Below, one piece after another: positions 50,001 through 60,689 of a stretch of DNA of 64,000 bases. The notes beneath the pieces are model-generated. The model was given only the letters and a program-made list of their open reading frames with translations, was not told where the DNA came from and did no database searches. The DNA comes from Micropterix aruncella (Eukaryota > Arthropoda > Insecta > Lepidoptera > Micropterigidae), in contig OX155952.1 of the NCBI GenBank assembly GCA_944548615.1, forward strand, positions 30,653,458-30,717,457, written 5' to 3'. The number at the start of each line of letters is the position of its first letter. The stretch's first letter is position 1. The translations under genes were made by a program, and so were the position numbers.

Positions 50001-52458
50001 TGAAAGAGTTTTAAAATCAAGAATTAAGACTAAAATCCTTTAAATTTTAAAAGTAACACCATGGTTCAAAACATTACATTTGCATGCTGTAACTGGACAA
50101 TTTGGTATTGTAACTATGAAAAACTCGAATTTCGTTCCGACAAGTGTCTGAACGAAAGTGCGCTCCACCTCAGATGCAAGCGAACTGTCAGGCGGCGCGA
50201 TACACAGGAGTGGTTACCTAGGCAAAGTGTTATGCTGGTTTTATTCCTATAAGTCGCATATTTCTAAATTATTTGCTGAGATATTTAACATTGACTTGTA
50301 ACGACCCTTATGTATCGTTACATGCAATCAACAAATGCATTGATTTCCAGTGAAATGCACTGACACAAATTCAGCCATTATTTTACCTCGTGCAGCTATG
50401 AATCAGCACGATAAAACGATACTTTTACTCGGAATATTTTGAATTGCATCATTTTTCGGCCTATATAAACCGGAGAAAATAGGACCATAGTATCATTACT
50501 CGAGTGATCACGTCCCCCAAGACAGCGACGGCATACCCGGTACCCCTCTCACGAGGCGAGTCAACGGGTCCGGCTTCTCGGTTACCTTTTCCTTCCTTTC
50601 CTTATCGAGGCGAGACGCATCAGTCTGCATTCCCAGACTCGAGCCGTGCCCAGTACGAGATACTCGGAGCACAAATACAATCCTTATCCATGTATCCTCG
50701 CAACTTCAGGCAGATAGCCACTACATCCGCGTCAATATATATCCTATTCGGGAAGCGTTACAAACTGGCAATATCGAACTCTCAATAAATGCCTTCTGAT
50801 ACACTTTAAATCGACTTTTAATACCGAGATAACCCGCAAGTTGACACTGCCACCTCACACGGAATAACCTGGAGTCTAGTGAGGGGTGGTCCCTCACAGA
50901 CTAATTTATGTATTATAGGAATCTTTTTCATTTATAAAAAAAAAACTACTATATTCGATCATTTTAATGCTAAATGTGACAGCCTCGGATGAGACAATAT
51001 TTCGAGACAAAAAAAAAACTAAATTTACATAACATAGGTGGGTTTTTTAGTTAGTTTTTAAGATGGTTAAAAAAAATAACAACCTACCGCATAGGTGTTT
51101 ATGAATTGTTTAAAAAAAAACTAACAACCTACCGCAATGTGTCTAACGCTTCTTTACATGCCTATATCTTGCTTATTTATTGAGACCGAATATAGATTAT
51201 TTTCATTGCAAAGATATATTGTAGTTTCGGAATCAGCGGGGTGACACTAGCCAAGGTGACGATAAAACATCAACAATGTAGAATAGGTTTCCATTACACA
51301 TTTTCTTTTTTTTTTTAATTTTAAACCAGTTGATAGGAATTCCTATACTTGGTTATGTCAAAAACTAACAAAAATAACAAGTATAATATTTAAATATATA
51401 CCTATTAAGGTATAAGGTATGAACGTCGGTATTGCAAGGTATGAATGTTGAACATCCAAGCGCAGATTTTCTAGGCTATATAGAGGAAACAACATTTTCC
51501 AATATTTTCAATCAAAATTCTTACATAATTTCGTAGAATTTTCATGTGGACATGTACTAAAATCTAAATAATCAAACAAATATTGGATAATTTCACAAGT
51601 TATTATACGGGATGATATTTTAAAGGAAAAACACAAATACAAACAAACAGTAATAATAATAATAGTCAATAATAATAATAGTCAAACAGTAATAATAATA
51701 ATAGTAATAAATTAATACCAAACAGGTGCCATATAGATGTTTAGGAATCGTTTTGCTATTATTGCAGTATAGGAACCTCTGCTAGATTGTTGATTTTTTA
51801 ACATCACCAAACTATATACACCACGCAGATTCCGAATCTGTAATAATTTTTATTCGGTCTCAATAAATAAGCGAGATATAGGCATTCAAAAAAGCGCCAA
51901 ACATACATTTCGGTAGTTTTTTTAAAAAAATAATACATAAACACCTATTTGGCGGTAGGTTAGGTTAGGTTAGGTTTTTTTAAAACAAGCTTAAAAACTG
52001 AGGTAAAAACATTTTTTTTTTTTTTGTATGTAAATTTGGTTTCGAAAATGTACGCGTCCGAAGCTTTTTTCTTTCACATTTAGCATTACAATGATCTAAC
52101 CTAGTAGTATTTCTTTGTTTTTTCGATTTCTGAGAAAGATACCTATACTGAAATAATTCCCAAAACTTATATACCTACCTCCATGAATCGAATCAGATTT
52201 GATTATTATCTCGTTGGGTAATAATATTATTTTCTTAAAAGGGTTTGCCATGTCTGGTCTAAAATGTATGAGGACTATCGTAGTAAAACGTAATTCGCAT
52301 ATTCTTGGGAACGTATTATGGTAGAGCTCAACAAGACTCACTCGATACGAAGGGTAGATTGCAAATGAAGATTGATTTATTGGACTCAAAATAAATTCTG
52401 ATTAGAAATTTTAACTCACTTCAACGGGAAGGTCCTTCAGTGTGCCCCTAGATTCCAT
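47069..52458 (-). CDS. F-box / leucine-rich-repeat protein
   Basis: Predicted substrate-recognition subunit of an SCF-type ubiquitin ligase (inference from domains). Two coding exons: 52458-52420 (MESRGTLKDLPVE, ending GAA before gtgagt) and 48844-47069 (starting after a ttttcag acceptor, ending TAG). They join in phase 0 to 604 residues. The junction rebuilds a complete F-box: LPVE-IIRHVFQFLSFADRLV and SHVCRLWYEAA. The large exon encodes many amino-type LRRs with L-x-x-L-x-L and C-x-x-(I/L)-T/S-D signatures, for example LNIQGCNLLTDMSITKL and LRLSHCENVTDFGF. These are split by a low-complexity insert around residues 455-490. The Met just upstream of exon 2 (48898) is a false start because it lies in the intron. 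I do not recognise the exact FBXL orthologue. The 3.6-kb intron holds transposons. Confidence 0.88.
48915..49530 (-). mobile_element. CR1/Jockey-like LINE remnant split by a MITE
   Basis: The GCAGCTTAAGCTGACGTGCC start resembles the 21125 remnant (GCAGCTTAAGCTGATGAGCC). The following sequence continues beyond an inserted family A MITE (49169-49428). It is badly decayed and lies in the F-box gene intron. Confidence 0.55.
49169..49428. mobile_element. piggyBac-like MITE, family A, copy 4 (best preserved)
   Basis: TTAACCCTTCAGGCC and GGCCTGAAGGGTTAA are exact 15-bp inverted termini including TTAA. It is 260 bp. The inner arms carry CGGCCCCTCA (left) and GGCCAATATCGGCC (right). Confidence 0.9.
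49531..50296. other. F-box gene intron, nothing recognised
   Basis: No supported element or exon. Confidence 0.5.
50297..50898 (+). mobile_element. Solo LTR with 4-bp target duplication
   Basis: Starts TGTAACGACCCTTATG and ends TGGTCCCTCACA (TGT...ACA), flanked on both sides by GACT (50293-50296, 50899-50902). It contains a TATA box CTATATAAAC (about 50461-50470) and a polyadenylation signal CAATAAATG (about 50784-50792). At 602 bp it fits a Gypsy- or BEL-type LTR left by recombination. No internal coding region remains. Confidence 0.75.
50960..52105. mobile_element. ~1.15-kb long-inverted-repeat element
   Basis: Arms of about 330 bp (50960-51290 and 51770-52105) are complementary with indels. 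Shared blocks include ATGCTAAATGTGA, ACCTACCGC, AGGTGTTTATG, ATGCCTATATCT and TTATTTATTGAGACCGAATA. The centre holds (AAT)n simple repeats (about 51650-51715). It has no coding capacity and the class is unknown. It occupies the F-box gene intron. Confidence 0.7.
51955..51977. repeat. Short TTAGG run
   Basis: Four to five units of TTAGG (GGTTAGGTTAGGTTAGG) within the right arm of the 50960-52105 inverted repeat. It matches the insect telomere unit, but its position suggests local expansion of the arm's AACCTACC sequence. Confidence 0.8.
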
Positions 52459-53283
52459 CTTGCGTATATACGCAGGTATTTCAAAAGTACATTACTGAGG
52501 GAATTTGAAATCCAAAATCGGCGGCGGATCGCCCCGAGATGGAATAACCGACCACAAAAACGACGAAAAAATTGATAGCGAAACGTCAAAAACTCAACTA
52601 GTGGTCTCGTGAGGGGGCAATAATAAATTGTTGCTAGCTTATAATTTTGGAATTCAAAAATGTAATAAAAATGCATATTATTATTATTTATAAATTTTGT
52701 AGAAAGTGTGTTTTGATATAAAAAAAAACAATTAGAAATGTTGGAATTTTTTATGGTGAAGTTTGCGAAGTAGCTTGCGATTCGACCGATAGATCGCGCT
52801 GCACTCTGTTTTCCCACGAGAGGCAAATTCAAAATAACACAGCTAAATAGCAACAATTTCCATGGCGAGTCAGCCACGACATTTTAAATTTATCGGCGAT
52901 AACAATGGGGTTTTCGCCTTGGATAAATAAATAAGTGTCGGGTGGGCGTTTGCGCATTACAAAATAACGTTGTCTTGCCACTTGTTGGGGGATGTTTGGG
53001 GTTTTCTCTGCATGTCAGTTTCGCGAGTCTTCCCTCGCGTTGTGGTTCTGTCATTTTTCGCCGCCGCGACGCTCTCGAAAACTACGCGAATTCCGCAAAC
53101 TTCACAGATATTAAAACTTAAAAATTAGAGATAAAAGATTAAGTATATAAAATTTATTTGTTTATGTAAAGAGAGTGATAAACGAAAAAAAAATTGACAA
53201 ACTTGGACTTGATTGATGAATATTTTTTTTGTTATAATTGTTTGGTGATGTAAACAAGTTTCTCATGAACTGTTAAAGGCGGT
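52459..53283. promoter_or_regulatory. Divergent promoter region, F-box gene (-) and MSRRKQ gene (+)
   Basis: The two start codons are 825 bp apart and point away from each other. The segment 52950-53100 is richer in G+C than its surroundings (TCGCGAGTCTTCCCTCGCG, TTCGCCGCCGCGACGC), as at housekeeping or developmental promoters. No TATA box was assigned. Confidence 0.5.
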
Positions 53284-53323
53284 ATGTCGCGCCGAAAGCA
53301 GGCCAAGCCGAGGTCCCTTAAAA
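53284..53323 (+). CDS. First coding exon of a zinc-finger repressor (SALL/FOG/BCL11-type N-terminus), partial
   Basis: ATG opens MSRRKQAKPRSLK and the exon ends after 40 nt at a strong donor, A|GTAAGTA. The MSRRKQ-x-KP motif at the very N-terminus is the conserved NuRD-recruiting motif of SALL, FOG (ZFPM/u-shaped) and BCL11 zinc-finger repressors (family knowledge). It binds RBBP4/7 in the nucleus. Nothing further of the gene was found to 64000, so intron 1 exceeds 10.6 kb. FOG or SALL cannot be decided from 13 residues; MSRRKQAKP favours SALL, the following PRxxK favours FOG. Too short to be found as an ORF. Confidence 0.75.
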
Positions 53324-53843
53324 GTAAGTATTTGTTATTAGTTAAATTGGAGAGATTTAAATAAAAATTCAGTTGATAAAATTACTGGAAAGGGGTTTTG
53401 GAAAAACGTATATTAGGTTTCATGAAGGGGGGAGCGTTAGGTTTTATGAAGCGGGACACCCTTTCCCACTGCTCTCCAAAAAAACTTCAGATTATTTAAA
53501 AATAAGTAGTTATCGTGTGTGATAAGCTATATTTAATATTCAGGATAGGATAAAAGTTGATCTGTTTTGGTTCAAAGCTGTGCTCCCTAAATCAAGAACT
53601 GTCAGCGCATTTTTATTTTTAGATATTCGAATTGAATGGGAAATATTCAATTCCACCATTGATTATAACAATGGTTCCACGTAGGAAACGACCTTGCACT
53701 GGCTTCCGTAATTATATACAGGGCTTCAAACTGAAAAGTCGTAACTAAAAATGTAATTTTACTGGAGTAGTATTCTTCCAACCGGTTAGTAATACCGAAT
53801 ACGGAAAAAGTGGTACGTTACGGCCTATTACAAATATACATAT
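53324..53843. other. Start of intron 1 of the MSRRKQ gene
   Basis: AT-rich with a short direct repeat (TAGGTTTCATGAAG / TAGGTTTTATGAAG, about 53416-53451). No other feature is supported. Confidence 0.45.
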
Positions 53844-54205
53844 AGGGTTTTAATTAACCGGTATCCTTGAAGGGGGTGATTCAATTCGAGTAAAAAAGCA
53901 ACTTGTAATAAAAATATGTCTTTTTTTTGTGAGAAATAGTATAAAAAGCGCTGAGCACGATGCGCCATCTAGCGGTAGATAACATATCGCTAATATTGTT
54001 TATCAGCGATATTTACACCGATAGATGGCGCAGCGCGTTCAAACGCTTTTCAAACTATATTTTAACAGTCAAGTTCATCAAATTTTTAAATATAAATAAA
54101 TATATATATATATTTAAAAAAAAAAACATTTTTCTTTGTTTTCCCTATTTTACAAAAAAAAGTTGCTTTGTTGCTCGTACTGATTCATCCCCTTATATCA
54201 AAAAA
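53844..54205. mobile_element. Foldback MITE, family C, copy 3
   Basis: TTTTAATTAACCGGTATCCT then GAAGGGGGTGATTCAATTCG at the left; CTCGTACTGATTCATCCCCT at the right. The central palindrome GCTAATATTGTTTATCAGCG is flanked by GCGCCATCTAGCGG (53962-53975) and CCGATAGATGGCGC (54018-54031). Confidence 0.75.
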
Positions 54206-54527
54206 TAATTACGAGACTGTTACGCCCTTTCAGACGTAAGAGTCTCGTAATTAATGTCGTAGACCTAATCAAAATAAGGCGAATCGGTTTTGGCGAAACC
54301 ATAAACTCATCATGCAGCTATATCAGCGCCGGATTAACCACGAGACCATTAGGCCGTCGAAATATCGGGCCCCCTTTGCACTTTTCGGGGGCCCTTTGGA
54401 CTGTCAAACGTTCTGACGACGATATAGTGCAGAATGGACGAGTATAAAAACATAACACGATCGCACCGGCGAAGTGGACCGCTAGACATTTCTGACAACG
54501 CTTATGTCGCGTAGCAGACGCACATAT

Positions 54528-55155
54528 GAACAAAACACCATTGCACAGGCTGGCAGTGGCCAACAGTCGTTAATTTCTAACATATCTATTATTAGTCGGA
54601 TTAAAAAGTTTATTAAACGTTTTCTCCTTAGAGTTTCATTTCAATGTTTCTTTTTCTATTAGAAACGATTTAAATGAATATTATTGTAATAATCCCTTGT
54701 CGCAGGGTTACTAAAAGGCGTGGCCGGTGCCTACTTGGCATTACAATTGCAATGAAGTCACTAGAATCTATAATGCAGTTGCTATGGCCGAACACGGCTA
54801 GGAGGATATATATAATCCGGCATTGCGAATACGGAAAAGTGGTATGTTACGTCCTGTTACAATTTATAATTTTTAATAGGGCGTAGCATACATCTGTTAT
54901 AATTAATAACAGGGCTTAACATACCTTTTTTTCCGTATTCGTAGTGCCGGATTATCCAATAGGCCAAGTAGGCACCGGCCTATGGGCTCGACAAGGGATC
55001 ATTACAATAATATTCTTTTAAATACGAAAAAAACATTGAATTGAAATTCTAAGGAGCAAATGTTTAATAAACTTTCGATCCGACTAAAAGTATAATCGTC
55101 ATAAATTATCGACAGTTGGCCGCTGCCAGCTTGTGCGATCGTATTTTGTTTATAA
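54528..55155. repeat. ~630-bp palindrome (head-to-head repeat copies)
   Basis: The left arm (54528-~54845) and right arm (~54870-55155) are complementary over nearly their whole length. Blocks include TTGGCCACTGCCAGCCTGTG, TCCGACTAA, ATTGTAAT.ATCCCTTGTCG and GGCCGGTGCCTACTTGG. The central part repeats CCGTATTCG and CCGGATTA. It carries hAT-like GCCGGATTA ends, so it is probably two copies of one element head to head. Confidence 0.7.
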
Positions 55156-55394
55156 ATGTCTATTTAGACATCTCATTTATTCACCTCTTATTTATACACC
55201 TCTCATTTATACACCTTTATTTATTTATTTATTTTTAACTTGTTTAAAATATCCCATACAAAATATATAGCGGTTTATACAAGCTGTTTTTATATATCGC
55301 TTTAATATAAATGTAACCCTCATAAACTGTTTCCTATTTTTCCCTCCCTATTGCGTCCCCTGCGTCATTATAGTCGTTGGTTGACTGGAAGATA

Positions 55395-56228
55395 TTGTTT
55401 ATCTAGTAATAAAGGTAAAGGAAACATAATCTCATTTGCAGATGACACCGCTGTCATAATTGAGGCAGATACTTGGGATGAAGCGTTTACAGACGCGCAA
55501 TGCTCCCTGAACAGTATTAAAACATGGCTTGATCGTCATATATTGACACTCAATATCTCGAAGACGAAGTAGGTACTTAGCATTTTCACTCAGACCTAAC
55601 CTAACCTCCAACGTATTACAATAAAAAAATCACAAATTTAACTGCAATGTATCTTCAACCCAGAATAATTGCAAATGTCAACATATAAACATTGAAAAAA
55701 AAATAGATATTTAGGCATAGAAATAGATTCCAAACTTAATTGGGAATGCCAAATAAAATCGCTTACGGAAATTACTGTACGTGTTCCGCGAACTTCGGAA
55801 TGTACTGAGTAAAGAAACACTGCGAATGGTGTATATGGCTCTTGGTCAAAGTATATGGGTGCATGGAATTATAGCGTGGGGCTCATGTACAAAAACAACA
55901 ATGGACCGACTCTTAAAAGCACAAAAGTTACTAATAAGAGTCATAAACAAAAAGCCTCCTCGGTACAGTTCAAATCAGCTCTTTGCGGAATTTAAGGTAT
56001 TGAATATCTGCCAGCTATTTATTAAGCAGTGCCTTGTAAGCTTTCACAAAACTAAAGAGTACAGAGCAAGAAGTCAACAAATGTACTTAACAAGAAATGC
56101 TGAAAAGGAATTTTTCACAATTCCAAAGGTAAAAAGCACATTTGCCCAAAGACAATGTTTTTTATCGCCCCGAAAGTTTACAACTCACTATGTGAAACCA
56201 CGAAAAACGTGAAAAATTATGTAACCTG
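55395..56228 (+). pseudogene. Jockey/CR1-like LINE reverse-transcriptase pseudogene, left part
   Basis: Frames give IISFADDTAVIIEADTWDEA, LNSIKTWLDRHILTLNISKT, YLGIEIDSKLNWECQIKS and, after a shift, LRNVLSKETLRMVYMALGQS and WGSCTKTTMDRLLKAQKLLI. The FADD catalytic motif is visible but frameshifts separate the blocks. The frame continues after a solo LTR at 56784. Confidence 0.8.
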
Positions 56229-56783
56229 TGTGAGAATGGCCACCCTTCACTAGACTCCAATTGCTTGTGAGCGAAGGGTGGTTCTCAGCATGAAGGTTGC
56301 TCCGTTAATGAGAGTCGTAGATGTCCGTGTAGAAGAGTTTATTCAGAAGATTGAAGAGAAGTGAGTCGAAGTCGCCAGTTCTTACCTTGAGTTGTGTTCG
56401 CCGTTGTGTTGTAGCGTGGGCGCGAGGTGAAGCCGTGGCGGTGCGTGTGTAGTCGAGGAGCGAAGTGTGTAGTCGAGATATCTGTCCACTGAGGGGACGA
56501 TGTGTAGAGCGCGGTAACTGTCTGCCGAAGTAATGATGTAGAAGGGCAACTGCCTGCCAAAGGAATGATGATGATCGAATGAAATGTACTGCGTTTTATA
56601 GGGTGATCGGTGATGCAATAGCTACGAGTGGGGCGACGCATGTGTCGCTTGCCTGGGCAATATTTGCCAAATTTAGCTGGAAATTAACTGCAGCTGCTCG
56701 TGTAAGTTTGAGCGAGTCTGCATTTTTCTATTCTGTGAAATTAACTCTTTTGTTGTGGGTATGTGGGGCCGTAGGCTCCTACA
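56229..56783 (-). mobile_element. Solo LTR in LINE pseudogene, 4-bp target duplication
   Basis: On the minus strand it runs TGTAGGAGCCTACGGCC to CCATTCTCACA (TGT...ACA), flanked by CCTG on both sides (56225-56228 and 56784-56787). A TATA box (CTATAAAAC, complement of 56593-56601) and AATAAA (complement near 56338-56345) are visible. Removing the LTR and one CCTG restores the LINE frame KNYVTCKGKIKNWLLDIG. Confidence 0.75.
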
Positions 56784-56865
56784 CCTGTAAAGGTAAAATA
56801 AAAAACTGGCTTCTAGATATTGGGCGCTCAAAAACTAAAGATCTTTTTAATACTGTCGGGTGATA
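56784..56865 (+). pseudogene. LINE reverse-transcriptase pseudogene, right part
   Basis: Continues the C-terminus of the 55395-56228 pseudogene (KIKNWLLDIGRSKTKDLFN) to a TGA. From 56866 to 57640 only AT-rich DNA with short (TA)n and (AATA)n runs was seen. Confidence 0.75.
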
Positions 56866-57649
56866 TTAAAAAATATGTATTTGTAAAATTGTGCAATATT
56901 ACATATCATTTTCTTAAACATATATATATATATATATATTAGAATGTAGTGTTTATTTATATATTTGTATATATTATTACTTATTTTCCACTTAAATGTA
57001 TTGAATTTAATGTAAAGTTTACGTTATTTTAGTCCTTAATTGCATACATATTTTTTTTTCTACTTTAAATTTTACTTTAATTTGTGTAAACAACACATTT
57101 GTTCGATTTAGAAATATTTGAAAATTGATCACCTTCGTCAGTTCGCGAGTTACAAAAATACAGTTGGTATAACACAGCACAGCCAGAGACAGACCTTCTA
57201 GGTCTAGTTGGTTGTGCGATTTCGCCTCATTCGGATATGCTAGCATATTTATATGCGCAGAGCTATGTTTTTCGCTATAATAATGTTTGTTCTTAATTAT
57301 TCCTCATGTACAACAGTATGCATGTCCTTGTATCTTTTTTTGTACGTTATCAATAAATAAATAAATAAATAAGTATGCCATTGTATTATACTTAAATGTT
57401 TTATTCTGCAATAAAAACCTTTCTCATTTCATTTAATTTCATTATAGATTTATTGTTTTTTCTTGTTCTTATTTTTTTCTGCCTAATTTAAATGTTCGAA
57501 TTGTCTTTATAAATTTAATTTATTAGTTTTATCTTATTTTTACCGCATGACAATATGCTGTTCCATTAGGTTAAGGTTAGGTATAAGATAACTTTTATAT
57601 ATATTCTTCTTCTTCTACTCGTAGTATTCACTTTTCTCATTTTATTGAA

Positions 57650-58075
57650 TGATGCCCGGGCGATTTCTATCCGGGTCTTATTATTCTTGATCGGAGTCCC
57701 ATATTTCATTCACCCATGCACCGAGATATTTGTACTGTCAGACGCGCTCAAGAACTTTACCTGCCACCGATATAGTAGGTTGTAAATCAGGATCCCTGGT
57801 AATTACCATGACTTTGGTCTTTGAAATATTGATTCAAAAGCCAGCTTTTTCACTGCACTCATTAACTTTGTCAACCAACCTTTGTAGGTCTTTCTGAGTA
57901 GAAGCAATAAGAACTGTGTCATCGGCGTAGCGCAAATTATTGATGCGTTTTCCGTTCATTTTCACCCCCACATCAAGATTCTCCAGGGCCTCGGCCATAA
58001 TCGCCTCAGAGTACACGTTGAACAGTAATGGGGACAGAACGCAACCATGACGTACCCCGCGGCAAATGTCGACCT
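57650..58075 (-). mobile_element. RTE-like LINE reverse-transcriptase fragment
   Basis: Minus strand reads RGVRHGCVLSPLLFNVYSEA, GVKMNGKRINNLRYADDTVL and DKVNECSEKAGF. After a shift it gives KTKVMVITRDPDLQPTISVA and YKYLGAWVNE. The YADD catalytic box is intact. It probably belongs to the same family as the 11085 remnant. Confidence 0.8.
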
Positions 58076-58133
58076 ACTCCGTGTATTCCTGTTTTTTAAA
58101 AAATGTATTTTGTGTTATTTGCCCTCCTCCGTG

Positions 58134-58236
<103 letters not shown>

Positions 58237-58708
58237 AATTCGTTTAAAGGATGACACTTTGATGAAAAAATAAAAATAATAAAAGCCACTTACATAGCTG
58301 GAAGGTTTTCCCGGACTGGACTGGGAAATGCTTATTGTTTAAACGAGATGTATTCTTGGATGAGTACCACTTTCGACGGTACACTGTAGGTTTAATGGGA
58401 TCCCTTTATCGCTAGCGAACGATCACCCTTCATCCACATCTCAAAAACAAAGCGTATCCTTTTGCAAACCAAAATAAAATGTCTTTATTAAAGACAAATT
58501 TAAGCAAAAACAATGAAAAAAATCACAATCAATCGTCTCTTAAATGCGGAATGACATTTCGAAAATTCGATTTGAAATTCGAATATATCCACTCTTTAAC
58601 ATTTACGTATGAAAAATATTATAACGATTTACTGGTTATTTCTTCTACAATGATTATTATTACTTTATCAAGTTTATAAACTGAAAGCAATATAAACGTT
58701 TTTACAAT

Positions 58709-58885
58709 AAGTTGAACATGTGATGAAAGTATTAAGACTAAGAATTAAAAGTAAAAAAGTTCACAAAAAGAACACAGGAGTAAAACAAAACCAATAAGTC
58801 GAACATGTGATGGAAGTATTAAGACTAAGAAATAAATGTAAAAAAGTTCACAAAACCAACACAGGAGTAAAACAAAACCAATACG
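58709..58885. repeat. Two-copy tandem repeat, ~88-bp unit
   Basis: GAACATGTGATG(A/G)AAGTATTAAGACTAAGAA, followed by GTTCACAAAA and ACACAGGAGTAAAACAAAACCAATA, occurs twice in direct order. Confidence 0.8.
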
Positions 58886-59229
58886 TATACTGTATAACCG
58901 GTACCTATACTGCAATATTTACTCTGATCGTTGGTGGTATAAAGTTCAAGATGTTATGATCGAACCCGGTGCAGCGGTCAGTTTTGTATTTAAAGAGTGT
59001 ACCACGCAGGTAGAATCGATCTCCATAGTAAAATAAACGGTTACAACTTGTTGGGAATCACTGTTTATTTTATGACATTTTAACGACACTTTTGTCAAAT
59101 ACTATTTCGTAGACTATACGTTCGTATAGGTAGGGCGGTTAATGACGACACTTTTACGCCATTTCAGTATGTTGACGATCTAATCAAAATAGGGCGAATC
59201 GATTTTTTAAATTTTGTGGATATGACCTT

Positions 59230-59645
59230 GAGGCCCTCGATATTATTAGATATACCTTCATATTTTGGCATAAGGTCGTCGTGCAGCTATAGGTTGAGAT
59301 GGCTTAATTTTGATCGGCGCAGCATGCGGGTGGTGCAACGTAGTAGTGCACGCAACGCTCTCGCGATGAGCCTGACAAAGCGTCCGCGGCCGGGAGACGG
59401 ACGACGCTCGTTACGGAATCAGCGGCGTCGCGACGCCACCGATTTATAAATGGTCAAATATTTAGCCGCCATGATCGCGCGGGGATCGGGGAGGCCGAAA
59501 CGGCCGCCCGGCCGAACGGTGATCCCACCGCAGACCTGCAATTAATGCCGTCGCTTCCTGCGGCGATTCCCCGCAGGGCTGGCTGGCTGGACCGCATCAG
59601 CCGTGAACGATACCTAGGTACGTTGAAAGCTCTACGCACTGTCCT
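59230..59645. promoter_or_regulatory. GC-rich island in an AT-rich intron
   Basis: A sharp rise in G+C and CpG (GCGTCCGCGGCCGGGAGACG, GCCGCCCGGCCGAACGG). It contains TAAATGGTCAAATATTTAGC, GCCGCCATGATCG and a homeodomain-like CAATTAATG. Both strands have short open frames with no recognised product. It may be a conserved regulatory element or alternative promoter of the MSRRKQ gene, or foreign or inserted DNA. Confidence 0.35.
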
Positions 59646-59726
59646 CAAATAACAAAACGCTGCAACTCAGGTTACAGCATTTTGCGGGGATACGGCATTA
59701 TCAATTCCCCTCACAGCGATGCATTA

Positions 59727-60240
59727 TACGAGGCATATCCAGAAAGTAAGAGTACTGAGTCTCTGACCAGTGGCGAAACTAAAAAAACTGGACCCAGTGC
59801 AAAACTAACCAAAAGATGAACCAAAATTAACAAAGCACTGGCTTAGTTACGACACTGCCTCTGACATTCATAAGGATTTTCCCCCCAACACAGATGGCAA
59901 CGCTGCGTTCAAGGTTAATCTGTTAGGAGTAGAATACGCGCGTTTGTCTAAAGATTTAATATCCCAGGTAGGTACAAGATATCATATCACATCCTGAGTG
60001 AAGAATTGCATCTGAAAAAGTTATTCGCCCGTTGGGTACCGCGTTTGCGTACTCACGATCAACAAAGAATTTAAATGCAAAACTATCAACGCTATTTGGA
60101 CCGTTTTAGGATTAACAGAGAGTTAATCCTAAAACGAGTCCAACAGATTAAACGTGGGTCCACCACTTCACAAGAATCTAAAATTTGATCAAAACATTGA
60201 AAATAATCTGGTGTCATTAGAAGACAAACGGATTTCTCCG
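59727..60240 (+). mobile_element. mariner-like element remnant
   Basis: ACGAGGCATATCCAGAAAGTAAG at about 59728-59750 resembles a mariner terminal repeat. Further in, translation gives SEELHLKKLFARWVPRLRTH and NYQRYLDRF, the ELHMKKL.ARWVPR..T.DQ signature of mariner transposase. It is broken by stops. Confidence 0.6.
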
Positions 60241-60269
60241 TCTTCCAGTCTGGTCACAGATTTGAAGTC

Positions 60270-60680
60270 GCTTGCGCGGCCTCTATCTGATGTTAGAGGT
60301 ACTTCAGTTTAAATTTATCGCGGATCATGGCTACTGTTACCCGTCAATATCCGCTGGCCAACGGATCGTTTCAAAGGTTACCAACATCCCCTGCTGCTTA
60401 GAAAAGGTACCAGACCGTTTCCAGACTCCCCCTACGATTATTCGCCGTAGTGCATCGTCGGTTGGCAAACGCCGCACGATGCGCAAACCACCCAGTATCG
60501 CCCTAGGTTTTCCTCCAGATTGGAACAACTGATAACCTATCTACGACATACCCGAGGCATGATTCACATAGTCCTTCTCCAGGTTAGACCATCTTCGAGG
60601 AGGCTACCGGATGGGAGTTTAACAATGAGTTGAACCGATCTAAGATAAACAAATGGGTCATCAGGAACAATCTGCACAGA
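60270..60680 (+). repeat. GC-rich dispersed repeat of unknown class (copy 2)
   Basis: Homologous to the complement of 10095-10665. Shared: CGTTTCAAAGGT, TTTCCAGACTCCC, ATTCGCC, GCACGATGCGCAAAC, AGATTGGAAC, GAGGAGGCTACC and GGGAGTT. It translates in part as TMRKPPSIALGFPPDWNN. Confidence 0.55.
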
Positions 60681-60689
60681 CTCGTTAGA

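Noticed and set aside
51955..51977. Chromosome end or interstitial telomere array
   Set aside because: Only four to five TTAGG units, embedded in the arm of an inverted repeat, with host genes on both sides.
52437..52877. 146-codon minus-strand ORF at the divergent promoter
   Set aside because: It overlaps the F-box first exon in another frame and has no recognisable domain; likely chance.
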